A stretch of DNA of 49,855 bases from an uncultured Alphaproteobacteria bacterium (GCA_944393745.1 CALYBD010000017.1:1-49855), one strand, 5' to 3'. Positions 26,144-35,880 are shown, counted from the first letter of the stretch. Numbers and translations are program-made. The notes: generated from the letters alone by a model not told the origin.

Positions 26144-28669
26144 ATGACTGCCGAAGAAATTTTACGGGACTATTTCGCGGCGTATGATTCGCCGCGTGCT
26201 TTTGACCCGAAACACCCCGAAGACGGTACTTTGTCCAGAAAACAGGACGGGTTGCCGCCTTTGCCTTTAAACGCGGAACAGGTAAAAGCCTGTATCGCTC
26301 TTTTGGAAAAAAAAGACCGTTCGGAAGAAATGCTGGATCTGCTGTTAAACCGCGTTCCGTCGGGAACAGGGGAGGCGGCAGCCGTTAAAGCCGCTTTTCT
26401 GGGCAGTGTTGCTTTGGGGAAAACGGTTGTGCCGGGACTGACGGCGAAACAGGCTGTCCTTCAACTGGGATATATGCGCGGCGGGCATAACGTCCCCGTT
26501 TTGATTTCTTTGTTGAAAAACGATATCACGGCTCCCGAAGCCGTCGGCGTGTTGTCCGAACTGGTTTTGATTCATCAGGCCGTGAATGATGTTGCCGCTT
26601 TGTACGAATCCGGCAATAAATACGCGCAGGCGTTGTTGGAAGCCTGGGCGCGCGCAGACTGGTTTGCGCACCGCAAGCCGTTGGAGGACGAAACGCGGCT
26701 GGTTGTTTTCAAAATCCCCGATGAAATAGAAGCCTCAACTGATTTTTTGTCCCATTCCAAAGGCGGTCATACGCGCACGGATATCCCTTTTCACGGGCGG
26801 CATTATTTTATGAACGCGCCTTCATTGGCGGCTTTGGACGCTTTGAAAGCGGCGAATCCGGATATTCCCGTTGCGTTGGCGGCCGATAAAATCGGGACAA
26901 GTTCTTCGCGCAAGTCAGGCATGAACAACGTTGAATGGAATATCGGCATTGAAAACGAAGATACGCGGTTTCAGCCGGATAAAAAAACGCGTGCCGTGAT
27001 TTTCGCGGGACGTGTTCTGGGGCCGATTTTTGCCAAGACGGCACAGGATATGGGATCGATTATCGTCCGGACGAATACGGATCTGCTGCATACGGGGGAT
27101 CGTGTCCGTGCCGTTTGGCGGACGGGAAAAATCCTATCCGAAACGGGGGCGGAAATCGCTTCGTTCAAACCGCTGGATCAAAGCGAACTGGATTATCTGC
27201 GCGCGGGCGGAGCGACGTTGTTCCGTATGGGAAAGATTTTAACGGCGGCCGCGTCCGAAATTCTGGGAAAAAGCTTTAAACTGCCGTATGCGGCAGAACA
27301 GCCGGATCTGACGGTGCGGCCGATGACGGCGGCACAGAAAATCATTGCCAAAGCCGCCGGCTTAAAAAGTGTCAGACCGGGACAAAGCGTCTATGCCAAG
27401 GTTGATACCGTTGCTTCGCAGGATACAACGGGCGGCATGACCGTTCAGGAACTGCAGGGGACTTTGGCCGCGATGAAATTGGCCGTGCCTTTGTTTTTAC
27501 AATCGCAATGCCATAATGCCGCGCTGGGATTTCGCACGCCGGCTGTTGTGGCAGCGAATAAAAAGCTGACGGATTTTGTCAAAGAAATCGGCGGTATCGC
27601 GTTGAATATGGGCGACGGCATTATTCATTCCTGGTTAAACGAACTGATCGTGCCGAATACGGTTGTCGTCGGCGGAGATTCGCATACGCGCACGCCGACG
27701 GCGTTAAGCTTTCCGCTGGGATCCGGCGGCATTGCCGAAGCCGCGGCGACGGGGGTAACGGAAATAACCGTCCCGGACAGCGTTCTGGTTTGCCTGAACG
27801 GAGAATTTAACGACGGCGTTACCGTGCGTGATCTGGTCAACTATATACCGTACAAAGCGCAAAAGCAGTTCGGCAAAAACATCTTTGAAGGAACGATGAT
27901 CGAGTTTAAGCGTTTTGGTCGTCCGTTTGATATGATTGACGTGTTTAAAATGACGAATGCTTCGGCGGAACGTTCCGCGGCGGCGGCTTATTTCGAACAG
28001 CCGGCCGAAACGGTTGCGGCGTATGTGCGTACGCATTCTTTGCCTGTTATTGAACAGATGATTGCCGGCGGATACGATCAGGGCGGCGTTTTGGAAAACA
28101 GACGTAAGGCGCTGCTGGATTACCTTGAAAATCCGCAGGCGTTTAAGGCGGACGAAGGGGCGGATTATGCGTATGTGCTGGATATTGACTTGGCTGAAAT
28201 CAAACAGCCGTATATTGCCTGCCCGCATACGCCGGATAATGTCCGACCTTTGTCCGAAATCGCCGGAACGCCGGCGGAATTTTGTTTTATCGGGTCGTGT
28301 ATGTCGGGTAAAAAAGATTTTGAGGCTTTTGAGCGTATCACGCGCGGCGTTGAACGTCTGAATGTTGAAACATGGCTTGCCGCGCCGACCCGAATGATCG
28401 CGCGTGATCTGGAAACGGCCGGCGTTTTAAAATCTTTGGCGGACAGGGGCGCGCGGATTGAAATTCCGGGGTGTTCTTTATGTATGGGCAATCAGGAACG
28501 GGTCAAAGGGAAAAAGAATGTCTTAACCACGTCGACGCGTAATTTTAAAGCGCGTATGGGCGATGAAGCTTCCGTTTATCTGGTTTCGGCGCAATTGGAG
28601 GCTGTCGCGGCGGTTTTGAAGCGTTTCCCGACGGTTGAAGAATATTTTAAGGCGGTAAAAAATGGTTAA
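26144..28669 (+). CDS. acnB: Aconitate hydratase B (bifunctional aconitase/2-methylisocitrate dehydratase)
   Basis: The protein has 841 residues, close to AcnB of E. coli (865) and built in the AcnB order. An N-terminal helical HEAT-like domain covers about 1-160, followed by the swivel domain and the iron-sulfur catalytic domains. The 4Fe-4S ligands are visible as Cys719 (GSCMSGKKDFE) and Cys777/Cys780 (PGCSLCMGN). Substrate-binding blocks include GDGIIHSWLNE and GGDSHTRTPTALSFPLGSGG. The enzyme isomerises citrate to isocitrate. Most alphaproteobacteria I know use AcnA, so AcnB here is worth noting. The next gene starts 8 nt before this one ends, so expression is coupled to the isocitrate dehydrogenase. 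Confidence 0.94.
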   Translation: MTAEEILRDYFAAYDSPRAFDPKHPEDGTLSRKQDGLPPLPLNAEQVKACIALLEKKDRSEEMLDLLLNRVPSGTGEAAAVKAAFLGSVALGKTVVPGLTAKQAVLQLGYMRGGHNVPVLISLLKNDITAPEAVGVLSELVLIHQAVNDVAALYESGNKYAQALLEAWARADWFAHRKPLEDETRLVVFKIPDEIEASTDFLSHSKGGHTRTDIPFHGRHYFMNAPSLAALDALKAANPDIPVALAADKIGTSSSRKSGMNNVEWNIGIENEDTRFQPDKKTRAVIFAGRVLGPIFAKTAQDMGSIIVRTNTDLLHTGDRVRAVWRTGKILSETGAEIASFKPLDQSELDYLRAGGATLFRMGKILTAAASEILGKSFKLPYAAEQPDLTVRPMTAAQKIIAKAAGLKSVRPGQSVYAKVDTVASQDTTGGMTVQELQGTLAAMKLAVPLFLQSQCHNAALGFRTPAVVAANKKLTDFVKEIGGIALNMGDGIIHSWLNELIVPNTVVVGGDSHTRTPTALSFPLGSGGIAEAAATGVTEITVPDSVLVCLNGEFNDGVTVRDLVNYIPYKAQKQFGKNIFEGTMIEFKRFGRPFDMIDVFKMTNASAERSAAAAYFEQPAETVAAYVRTHSLPVIEQMIAGGYDQGGVLENRRKALLDYLENPQAFKADEGADYAYVLDIDLAEIKQPYIACPHTPDNVRPLSEIAGTPAEFCFIGSCMSGKKDFEAFERITRGVERLNVETWLAAPTRMIARDLETAGVLKSLADRGARIEIPGCSLCMGNQERVKGKKNVLTTSTRNFKARMGDEASVYLVSAQLEAVAAVLKRFPTVEEYFKAVKNG

Positions 28670-30443
28670 AGCGTTTATTGATGTGGTTCTGCCCGAAGAA
28701 GCGGCCGGTGCGGCTTATCAGATTGTCAAAAAAGAACTGATAGATCCTTTTTCGGATTTTATCGGGGAAAAGCGTCTGCGCGAACATGACTGGAGTTTAA
28801 AAGGGCGAATTCAAACCGACGGTGAGGTCATTCGCGAAACGATTGCTTTGGCCGGCGGCGATAAAAACGCCGTTTTGGTCAAAGGGCCCGGTATTACCCC
28901 GACAAAAGAACAGACGCAGACTGTTTTGGATTCGCTGCACGATTCACGCAAGCCGGAAGACTTAAGCAAGCTGGTAACCGGTACGCCGAACGGATATATG
29001 CGCGGCCACTGGCTGGTTAAAGGGAATCTGGAACGTTATGAAAATCCGGGGCTGTCGGATTTGCTGGATTCTGCTTTGCCGGTTTATGACCGGGCGGCAA
29101 AAATCGATGTTTTGTTTTTGGAAGGCGGTCGGGAAAAAGACGGCGTTTTTTATGTTCCGGAAAACGATGCCGATGTACGGGTTGACTTTAATCGTAAAAC
29201 GGTAAGAGAAACGGAAAAATTGTCTGCAGGCTCGGCGGTTTATGCCAAAATTACCCGTCGTGCGGACGTTATCGCGTTATGCGATCGGGCGATTGAAAAA
29301 AATAATGATATTGTCTTTATGTCGAAATATACGGTGCGTCCCGAATTGGACGGCGAAAAGAAAAAAATCTATAACGACCGGCGCGAAAAACACGGATTAC
29401 AAAGATTAGAGGGCAATCAGGGCGATATTGTGGACGCGGCTTTTGCCCGTTTGCTGACGCGTCCCGTCGAACGGGAAACAACGGTTTTGGTGCCGGATCC
29501 GTCTTACGGCCCGAAAATCGCGGCCGTCTTAAACGCGGTTTATGCCTGCGGGGTTAAAAAGCCCGTCGGAGAGTTTTCCGTCTGCCGCTTTTCCGCGGGC
29601 AAAAGCGAATACGGCGGATTGAATCAGGTTGCTAAAGAAGACGGAGAATACCGCTTGTATGTCGGCGCAAAGGAATTTCGATTCCCGATCAAAGCCGGCG
29701 ATATGTTTGAAGAAATGCATTACGATTATGCCGATGCGGCGCGTTATGTGGCGCAGGTGTTTTGTCAGGCGGCGGCAAAACAGTATAAAAGGGTTGTTTT
29801 TGCTTTTGACGAATCGGATCCGTATGATGTCCCCGTGATCAAAGCCGTCAGAAACGAAGCGTTAAAATTAAAAAAAGTCGAAGGAGAAGATTTCCTGATC
29901 ATGAAACCCGATGCGGCGGCGGTAATGATGTTTACGGCGCCTTTGCCCGGCGGGACATGTTATGCTTATGACAATTTATGGGGTGACATTGTTTCGGATG
30001 CAATGGATTTGGGGGCCAGCATTGCTTCGGTCAATTCGGTGATTTTGTTGGCAGACGGACGCGTCTGGCCGGAAATGGGCGGTGCGGGGACGGCGCCGGA
30101 TTTAATGGAATTATCCAAAAAAGAAGGATTCCTGCGTTATGATCCGATTCCGATTATTGAAGGCCTGGCCATAGGGTTTGCTCAGGCCGCTTTGAAAGAA
30201 CCGGAAAATAAGTTGTTGGAACAATATGCTTCGGCTTTGCACAAAGCTTATCTGAATGTTTTAAAAAACGGCATTGCTCCGCCGGATTTGGCGCCGAAAC
30301 TGAAATCAAAACAAAAAACAGGCGTTGATACGGCTTCTTTTATTAAAGCCGTAAGGGTAGAATTGTTAACACTTTTGGGATTAAAAGAAGAAGCGGCGAT
30401 ACAAACATCGGAACTGCACCGGATATTAAGGGAAATCAGATGA
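28662..30443 (+). CDS. icd: Atypical isocitrate dehydrogenase (isocitrate/isopropylmalate dehydrogenase superfamily)
   Basis: The protein has 593 residues, between the usual dimeric (about 400-420) and monomeric (about 740) isocitrate dehydrogenases. The superfamily hallmark is clear in YDNLWGDIVSDAMDLG (consensus NxYGDIxSD). AVLVKGPGITPTKEQ resembles the KGPxTTP substrate loop, and a serine/threonine-containing loop is present in IASVNSVILLADG. I infer oxidative decarboxylation of isocitrate to 2-oxoglutarate from these motifs and from its place between aconitase and citrate synthase, with overlaps of 8 and 4 nt. The cofactor (NAD or NADP) cannot be read by eye. An extra middle segment (about residues 110-330) with no counterpart that I recognise accounts for the length. 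A homoisocitrate or related dehydrogenase role is less likely but not excluded. Confidence 0.7.
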   Translation: MVKAFIDVVLPEEAAGAAYQIVKKELIDPFSDFIGEKRLREHDWSLKGRIQTDGEVIRETIALAGGDKNAVLVKGPGITPTKEQTQTVLDSLHDSRKPEDLSKLVTGTPNGYMRGHWLVKGNLERYENPGLSDLLDSALPVYDRAAKIDVLFLEGGREKDGVFYVPENDADVRVDFNRKTVRETEKLSAGSAVYAKITRRADVIALCDRAIEKNNDIVFMSKYTVRPELDGEKKKIYNDRREKHGLQRLEGNQGDIVDAAFARLLTRPVERETTVLVPDPSYGPKIAAVLNAVYACGVKKPVGEFSVCRFSAGKSEYGGLNQVAKEDGEYRLYVGAKEFRFPIKAGDMFEEMHYDYADAARYVAQVFCQAAAKQYKRVVFAFDESDPYDVPVIKAVRNEALKLKKVEGEDFLIMKPDAAAVMMFTAPLPGGTCYAYDNLWGDIVSDAMDLGASIASVNSVILLADGRVWPEMGGAGTAPDLMELSKKEGFLRYDPIPIIEGLAIGFAQAALKEPENKLLEQYASALHKAYLNVLKNGIAPPDLAPKLKSKQKTGVDTASFIKAVRVELLTLLGLKEEAAIQTSELHRILREIR

Positions 30444-31735
30444 GAACAAAAACGGTAAAACTGGAATACGACGGCAAAGAACTGGAACTGCCTGTTTTAT
30501 ACTCGACGACGGGAGAAGGGTGCATAGATATTTCCGAATTGCGCTCTCAAACAGGATTGACGACTTTGGATCCGGGGTTTGGCAATACGGCTTCGTGCGT
30601 CAGTAAGATTACTTATGTCAACGGAGAACAGGGAATCCTGCGTTACCGCGGTATTCCGATTGAAACGGTGGCCGAAAAGATGACGTTTGTCGAAACGGCA
30701 TGGCTGCTGATTTACGGGCGTCTGCCGACTATGGCAGAAATGAAGGCATTCAGTACGCGTCTGACAAACAACGAATTGCTGCACGAAGGATTGCTTCACC
30801 ATTTTGATGCTTTTCCGCCCAACGGACAGCCGATGTCGATTTTATCGGCCGTCGTTAATTCGTTGATTTGCTATTCTCCGGAAATTATGGATACGACGGA
30901 CGAAGAAGCCATGCGCAACGCGGTTGCGGCGATTATTTCAAAAGTCCGTACAATCGCGGCGTTTTCTTATCGCAAAGCCATGGGGTTGCCGTTTGTTTAT
31001 CCCGATCCGGCACGCAGTTACTGTGAAAATTTTCTGCACATGATGTTTTCCATTCCGCATAAGCCTCATCAACCGACACCGGAAGCGGTCAAAGCGCTGA
31101 ATCTGTTTTTAATGCTGCATGCGGATCACGAACAAAATTGTTCGACGTCAACGGTTCGGATTGTCGGATCGGCGGAAACGAATTTGTTTTCTTCGGTAGC
31201 TTCCGGGATTTGCGCGTTGTGGGGAAAACTGCACGGCGGGGCGAACGTTGCCGTGTTTGAAATGCTTTTGCGTTTGGCAAAAGGCGACGAAGATATTAAT
31301 TCTTTTATCGAAAGGGTCAGGAAAAAACAGGCGCGGCTGATGGGGTTCGGACACAGAGTGTATAAAACGTTTGATCCGCGGGCAAAAATTTTGAAAAAAG
31401 CCGTGTTTGATCTGTTGGAAACCGAACGGATCAATGATCCGTTGATAAATATCGCTTTGAAACTGGAAGAAACGGCTTTGAATGACGATTATTTCAGGGA
31501 ACGTCATTTGTATCCGAACGTTGATTTTTATTCGGGCATGATTTTGCGCGCGCTGCGGATTCCGCTGAATATGTATACGGTCATGTTCGCGATCGGGCGC
31601 GTGCCGGGCTGGATTGCGCATTGGCGTGAAGGCAATGAAGGAACGCGCCGACTGGCCCGTCCGCGTCAGTTGTATCAGGGCCCCGTTGAAACGCCTTTTA
31701 TTCCTCTTGATTTGCGTCACGGCGAAGAAAATTAA
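30440..31735 (+). CDS. gltA: Citrate synthase
   Basis: The protein has 431 residues, the normal length for type II (hexameric) citrate synthase. The catalytic blocks are present: HADHEQNCSTSTVRIVGSA, LHGGANVAV and FGHRVYKTFDPRA with the active histidine. RMISDISTGE-like N-terminal features are replaced by ISELRSQTGLTTLDPGFG. It condenses oxaloacetate and acetyl-CoA to citrate. The ATG overlaps the TGA of the isocitrate dehydrogenase gene by 4 nt (ATGA), completing a coupled acnB-icd-gltA unit. The Fic-MerR gene starts 10 nt after its stop. Type II enzymes are often inhibited by NADH, but whether this one is cannot be told from the sequence by eye. Confidence 0.95.
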   Translation: MRTKTVKLEYDGKELELPVLYSTTGEGCIDISELRSQTGLTTLDPGFGNTASCVSKITYVNGEQGILRYRGIPIETVAEKMTFVETAWLLIYGRLPTMAEMKAFSTRLTNNELLHEGLLHHFDAFPPNGQPMSILSAVVNSLICYSPEIMDTTDEEAMRNAVAAIISKVRTIAAFSYRKAMGLPFVYPDPARSYCENFLHMMFSIPHKPHQPTPEAVKALNLFLMLHADHEQNCSTSTVRIVGSAETNLFSSVASGICALWGKLHGGANVAVFEMLLRLAKGDEDINSFIERVRKKQARLMGFGHRVYKTFDPRAKILKKAVFDLLETERINDPLINIALKLEETALNDDYFRERHLYPNVDFYSGMILRALRIPLNMYTVMFAIGRVPGWIAHWREGNEGTRRLARPRQLYQGPVETPFIPLDLRHGEEN

Positions 31736-31745
31736 GGAGACCTGC

Positions 31746-32729
31746 ATGATTTACGAAAATCTGATCGCCAAAAAAAACGAACTGGATAAGCTGCCGGCTT
31801 TGTCCGCGGAAAAGCAGGACGATTTAAGAAAGACAATTGAACTGGAAATTGCTTATGTCAGTTGCTTTTTTGACGGATCAACCCTGACGCGCAAGGAAAC
31901 GGAACGGATTTTATATGAAGATAAAACGGTTGAAAATCATTCTTTGACCGAACATATTCAGGCGTTAAACGCCGCCAAAGTGTTTGAAATGATTTCCGAA
32001 GTGGCTGCAAAAGTTAATCATCAGGTTGATGACGGCGATGTAAAAAACATACACCGGATTGTCGTACGCAATCTGGACGATAAAAACGGCGGCATATACC
32101 GCGGATTTAAACAGAACTTTCCTGTCGGAACGCATGAAATGCCCGATTCCGTACGCGTTCAGCGTATGATGGACGATTTCGGTATGTGGCTGTTTGCCGC
32201 GCGTACTTTGCACCCTGCGGCGCTGGCGGCCGAAGCGCATCTGCGGCTGATGTCCATTCAGCCGTTCGCAACGGGAAATGCCTGTACGGCACGGTTTTTG
32301 ATGAATCTGATTTTAATGCGTCATGATTATCCGCCGGTCGTTTTTGCCCGGCGCGAAAAAAAAGAATACTGGGATACTTTGGAAAAGGCCGTTTTTAAAA
32401 ACGACCGCGCCGGATATGATAAGCTGATCAGCCGGGCCGTCAATCGCGGGCTGGAGATATATATTCAGGCTTCCCGCCATCATGTGGCTGAAGATCTGGA
32501 CCGAGATCCTTATTTTCTGCGCATCGGACAGCTGGCCAAAGAAACCGGCGAACGTGTTTCCACGCTGCGTTATTGGACAACTTTGGGATTGTTGGAAACC
32601 GCCGGCAAGACTTCGGCGGATTACACGCTGTATTCTTCGGAAATCCTGCCGAGGATTAAACGTTTGAAAGAATTAAAAGAACAGCGCTTTACGTTAGAGG
32701 AAATACGCCTTAAACTGCACGAAGAATAA
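31746..32729 (+). CDS. Fic-fold protein with destroyed active site fused to a MerR-type DNA-binding domain
   Basis: The protein has 327 residues from ATG 31746, which has AAGGAG 6 nt before it. An upstream in-frame ATG inside gltA is not used, in my view. Residues about 30-240 follow the Fic fold closely: an inhibitory-helix-like SCFFDGSTLT (39-48; consensus SxxIEGNxLT), KNIHRIVVRNLDD, GGIYRGFK, and the core loop at 172-183. The family core is HPFxDGNGRxxR, and here it reads QPFATGNACTAR, so the catalytic His is Gln and the anion-hole GR is AC. AMP transfer is therefore very unlikely. Residues about 256-327 form a MerR-like winged helix (IGQLAKETGERVSTLRYWTTLGLL). I infer a ligand- or protein-sensing regulator, possibly of the acnB-icd-gltA unit it follows. 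This regulatory target is a guess from position. Confidence 0.8.
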   Translation: MIYENLIAKKNELDKLPALSAEKQDDLRKTIELEIAYVSCFFDGSTLTRKETERILYEDKTVENHSLTEHIQALNAAKVFEMISEVAAKVNHQVDDGDVKNIHRIVVRNLDDKNGGIYRGFKQNFPVGTHEMPDSVRVQRMMDDFGMWLFAARTLHPAALAAEAHLRLMSIQPFATGNACTARFLMNLILMRHDYPPVVFARREKKEYWDTLEKAVFKNDRAGYDKLISRAVNRGLEIYIQASRHHVAEDLDRDPYFLRIGQLAKETGERVSTLRYWTTLGLLETAGKTSADYTLYSSEILPRIKRLKELKEQRFTLEEIRLKLHEE

Positions 32730-32825
32730 GCACAGCCGACACTTTATTTTTTGCGTGTAAAAAGAAGTGAAATACAGCAAAAAGTAAGCTTTTTAAACGG
32801 ATCTGGCCGAATGTCTGAATGTTTT

Positions 32826-32854
32826 TTGACGGCCGCCGTATGCTACAGTAACAT
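32826..32854 (+). promoter_or_regulatory. Candidate promoter for the 118-residue hypothetical gene
   Basis: TTGACG (32826-32831) and TAACAT (32849-32854) are 17 nt apart, about 30 nt before the ATG at 32885. It lies in the 155-nt gap after the Fic-MerR gene, and no terminator is clear in that gap. Confidence 0.45.
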
Positions 32855-32884
32855 CGGTTTAAACAGCGGGATAAGGAGAAACGT

Positions 32885-33241
32885 ATGGCTGTTGATGAAC
32901 GGATTGTTGCAAAAAAAATGGCAAAATCCCTCGCTTTTTTATGTTTAAATGAACATTTTAAACGTCCTTTGCACAACGGGTCTGTTCCTGTTTCGAAAAC
33001 AGGTGACTATACGGATATTTTTATTACGGACGCCGAAGGACATCGCCTGGCGTGGAACCGAACATGCCGCGTTTCTTTTTATGAACGGGAAATGATGCTG
33101 GAAGACGTTGCGGACGGTATTTATGATTTTTTATTAAATATCGAAACGACTTCGTACACCCGCCGGCTGGAAAAAGCTTATCAGACTTTTGTGCATTGGA
33201 AAGAATCGGGCGGACGGAAAAAGTCAAAAAAGAAAATATAA
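32885..33241 (+). CDS. Small basic protein, function unknown
   Basis: The protein has 118 residues and starts at an ATG with AAGGAG 6 nt upstream. The C-terminus is very basic (GRKKSKKKI), the N-terminal half is mixed helix and strand, and there is no signal peptide or membrane segment. A tail like that could bind nucleic acid, but no motif supports it. It has its own candidate promoter and is followed after 73 nt by hisZ. I do not recognise a family. Confidence 0.6.
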   Translation: MAVDERIVAKKMAKSLAFLCLNEHFKRPLHNGSVPVSKTGDYTDIFITDAEGHRLAWNRTCRVSFYEREMMLEDVADGIYDFLLNIETTSYTRRLEKAYQTFVHWKESGGRKKSKKKI

Positions 33242-33314
33242 TTTTTTTGTTTCTTTTAAAACGGATTCAATGTAAAACAAAAGGTATGTTTTTACCAACG
33301 GATTTGATTTTAAA

Positions 33315-34478
33315 ATGAAAGAATCTGCCAGTTGCGGGCTGTTGCCTGTTGGAATGACGGATGTTTTGCCTCCTTTTGTCGATGCACAGGCCGCCGCTGT
33401 CGAAAAAGCAGCGGCCGTTTTTCAAAGCTGCGGTTATCAGCGTGTGGCGCCGCCGTTGTTGGAATTTGAAGAAACGTTGTTATCCGAAAAATATCGTGAT
33501 CTGTCAACGCAGACATTTCGCTTGACCGATGCCGTATCCGGTCGGATTATGGGGTTGCGCGCCGATATGACGCCGCAGATCAGTCGGATCGCCGTAACGC
33601 GGCTGCAAAACGAACCGCGTCCTTTGCGCCTGGCGTATGCTGGTCAGGTCGTGCGTATGTTTCCGACTCAGCTGGATCCCGCGCGACAGATCCTGCAGGT
33701 CGGGGCGGAACTGATCGGTCCGGACTGTGCCAAAGCCGATGCCGAAATTATTCTGTTGGCGGCCGAAACACTGGAAAAGCTGGGCGTCCCTTCGTTTGTC
33801 TTCGATTTGAATCTGCCGACTTTGTTTCCGGCGTTGTGCGCGGCGTACGGCATTGATAAGGACGATCGGGAAAAAATGTCGGTGTGTCTGAATCAAAAAG
33901 ATTTTGCCGCTGCTTTGGCCGTTTTGGAATCGACGAACGGCAAAGCGCGCGCCGCAAAGTCTGTCTTTGTTTCTTTGTTTCAGGCTTTCGGGGATTGTGA
34001 CCGCGTGCTGGAAATTCTGCAGCCTCTGCCTTTGCCCGAAGAAGCCGCGGCGGAACGCGCCCGGCTGGCGGAAGTGGCCGCTTTGCTGAAAACAGAAAAA
34101 CAAAATCTTTCTTTGACGGCCGATGTTTTGGAAAACAGAGGATTTGAGTATCATTGCGGTATCGGCTTTTCGATCTTTTCCAAACAAAGCGGGCACGAAC
34201 TGGGACGCGGAGGACGCTATATCGCCGGCATGGACGGCGCTTTATCCGAACCGGCCGTCGGCGTGACGTTGCTGATGGCTGATATACTGGCCCTTTCGGA
34301 AAACAAGGAAACAAAGCCGCGCGTTTATGTGCCGGTTGAGGTGTCTTTTTCTCAGGCGGCGGATTTGCGCGCCAAAGGATATATTACCGTCTGCGGGGTC
34401 AGACCCGGCGGACGCGAAGAAGCACGGCGGCTGCAATGCAGCTGTATTTATACGGGCGGTAAAGTGCAGCCGCTTTAG
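33315..34478 (+). CDS. hisZ: ATP phosphoribosyltransferase regulatory subunit HisZ
   Basis: The protein has 387 residues with the histidyl-tRNA-synthetase-like class II fold. It carries [14 protein letters not shown] at the N-terminus, motif 2-like [17 protein letters not shown], and [11 protein letters not shown]. The C-terminal block [15 protein letters not shown], near [10 protein letters not shown], matches HisS-like motif 3. It lacks the C-terminal anticodon domain of a true HisRS, which is why HisZ is preferred. HisZ forms a complex with short-form HisG, the first enzyme of histidine synthesis. No hisG lies in this window, so its partner is encoded elsewhere. The purA gene follows 25 nt later, a gene order I know from several alphaproteobacteria. 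The ATG has only a weak Shine-Dalgarno, but the conserved GLLP block near the N-terminus argues for this start. Confidence 0.9.
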   Translation: MKESASCGLLPVGMTDVLPPFVDAQAAAVEKAAAVFQSCGYQRVAPPLLEFEETLLSEKYRDLSTQTFRLTDAVSGRIMGLRADMTPQISRIAVTRLQNEPRPLRLAYAGQVVRMFPTQLDPARQILQVGAELIGPDCAKADAEIILLAAETLEKLGVPSFVFDLNLPTLFPALCAAYGIDKDDREKMSVCLNQKDFAAALAVLESTNGKARAAKSVFVSLFQAFGDCDRVLEILQPLPLPEEAAAERARLAEVAALLKTEKQNLSLTADVLENRGFEYHCGIGFSIFSKQSGHELGRGGRYIAGMDGALSEPAVGVTLLMADILALSENKETKPRVYVPVEVSFSQAADLRAKGYITVCGVRPGGREEARRLQCSCIYTGGKVQPL

Positions 34479-34503
34479 CTTAATTTTTTCAGGGAGCAGA
34501 AAT

Positions 34504-35793
34504 ATGACCAATATCGTAATCATCGGTGCTCAGTGGGGCGATGAAGGTAAAGGAAAAATTGTCGATTTGATGAGTGAAAAAGCCGATGTTGTTGTTCGTT
34601 TTCAGGGGGGAAACAATGCCGGCCATACGCTGGTGGTTAACGGCGTGACGTATAAACTGTCTTTGCTGCCGTCCGGGATCGTTCGCAAAAAACTGTCGGT
34701 AATCGGCAACGGCGTTGTTGTTGATCCGTGGGCGCTGCGTGACGAAATTGATCGTGTCGGTGCATTGGGAACGGCGGTGACGCCCGATGTTTTGAAAATT
34801 TCGGATCAGGCAACGTTGATCCTGCCGTTGCACCGCGAATTGGATCAGATGAGCGAAGCTGCCGCCGGAAAAGGAAAAATCGGTACGACGGGACGCGGGA
34901 TCGGCCCGGCGTATCAGGATAAGGTTGCTCGCCGCGCAATTCGTGTCGGGGATCTGGCGGAAAAGGAATCCTTGCCGCAAAAAGTGGATGCGCTGCTGTC
35001 GTTTCATAATGCGTTGCGCAAAGGGTGGGGACAGCCGGAAGTCGATAAGGCCGATCTGATGCAAAAGCTTGACGAAATAGCCGGATTTATTCTGCCGTTT
35101 GCCGTGCCGGCGTGGAAAATTTTGTCCGAACAGATTAAAAACGGCAAACAGCTGTTGTTTGAAGGGGCTCAGGCAACGATGTTGGACAATGATTTCGGGA
35201 CATATCCGTTTGTGACGTCTTCGAATACGATTGCCGGTCAGGCGGCTGTCGGATCGGGTGTCGGCATGAAAGACATTGACAAAGTGATCGGCGTTGTCAA
35301 GGCCTATACCACGCGTGTCGGGTCGGGGCCGTTTCCGACGGAACTGTTTGACGCAGACGGTGACCGTATCCGCGAAGTCGGCCGCGAATTCGGAACGGTG
35401 ACGGGGCGTCCGCGCCGTTGCGGCTGGTTTGATGCGGTGCTGGTGCGTCAGGCGATTATCGTCAACGGCGTGCAGAATCTGGCGGTGATGAAGTTGGATA
35501 TTCTGGATCAGTTTGATGAAATCAAGGTTTGCGTCGGATATGAATACAACGGGCAAAAGCTGGATTATTATCCGATGCAGATGAACGCGCAGGCGGCGGT
35601 AAAACCGATTTATGAAACGCTGCCGGGATGGAAATCATCGACTTACGGTATTCGTGAATACGACAAACTGCCGGAAAATGCGAAAAAGTATATCATCAGA
35701 CTGGAAGAGTTGCTGGGCGTAAAAATCGGTATGATTTCAACCAGTCCGGAACGCGAAGATACGGTTATTCGTTTTGATCCGTATGAAAAATAA
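34504..35793 (+). CDS. purA: Adenylosuccinate synthetase
   Basis: The protein has 429 residues. The N-terminus [18 protein letters not shown] carries the GTP-binding GDEGKGK loop and fixes the start at 34504, with GGGAG about 8 nt upstream. An in-frame ATG 177 nt earlier lies inside hisZ and is rejected. Further family blocks are [56 protein letters not shown] and [15 protein letters not shown]. It converts IMP, aspartate and GTP into adenylosuccinate in AMP synthesis, in the cytoplasm. A terminator hairpin lies between its stop and the next gene, so the hisZ-purA transcript probably ends there. Confidence 0.97.
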   Translation: MTNIVIIGAQWGDEGKGKIVDLMSEKADVVVRFQGGNNAGHTLVVNGVTYKLSLLPSGIVRKKLSVIGNGVVVDPWALRDEIDRVGALGTAVTPDVLKISDQATLILPLHRELDQMSEAAAGKGKIGTTGRGIGPAYQDKVARRAIRVGDLAEKESLPQKVDALLSFHNALRKGWGQPEVDKADLMQKLDEIAGFILPFAVPAWKILSEQIKNGKQLLFEGAQATMLDNDFGTYPFVTSSNTIAGQAAVGSGVGMKDIDKVIGVVKAYTTRVGSGPFPTELFDADGDRIREVGREFGTVTGRPRRCGWFDAVLVRQAIIVNGVQNLAVMKLDILDQFDEIKVCVGYEYNGQKLDYYPMQMNAQAAVKPIYETLPGWKSSTYGIREYDKLPENAKKYIIRLEELLGVKIGMISTSPEREDTVIRFDPYEK

Positions 35794-35830
35794 TAAAAAA
35801 CTTTTTATTTAATATAAATCATGTAAAATA

Positions 35831-35866
35831 GGGGGATAAGCAGAAAGCTTTTCTCCCTTGTTTTTT
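35831..35866 (+). terminator. Intrinsic terminator after purA
   Basis: The arms 35831-35841 and 35847-35857 pair over 11 positions, with one mismatch and one G-U pair, around an AGAAA loop, and are followed by TTGTTTTTT. A TAAAAT (35824-35829) lies just upstream, so part of this could also belong to the leader of the next gene. Confidence 0.65.
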
Positions 35867-35880
35867 GTGACCAGAAGGAA

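Noticed and set aside
31614-31745. Longer start for the Fic-MerR gene
   Set aside because: The extension lies within gltA and lacks a ribosome-binding site. ATG 31746 has AAGGAG.
33504-34196. A 230-residue minus-strand frame opposite hisZ
   Set aside because: It is a shadow of hisZ with no recognisable content.
34327-34503. N-terminal extension of purA by 59 residues
   Set aside because: The family start [18 protein letters not shown] with Shine-Dalgarno is at 34504. The extension lies inside hisZ.
34489-35556. A 355-residue minus-strand frame opposite purA
   Set aside because: purA is a certain gene here and the antisense frame has no motif or ribosome-binding signal, with Arg/Gln-rich composition typical of shadows.
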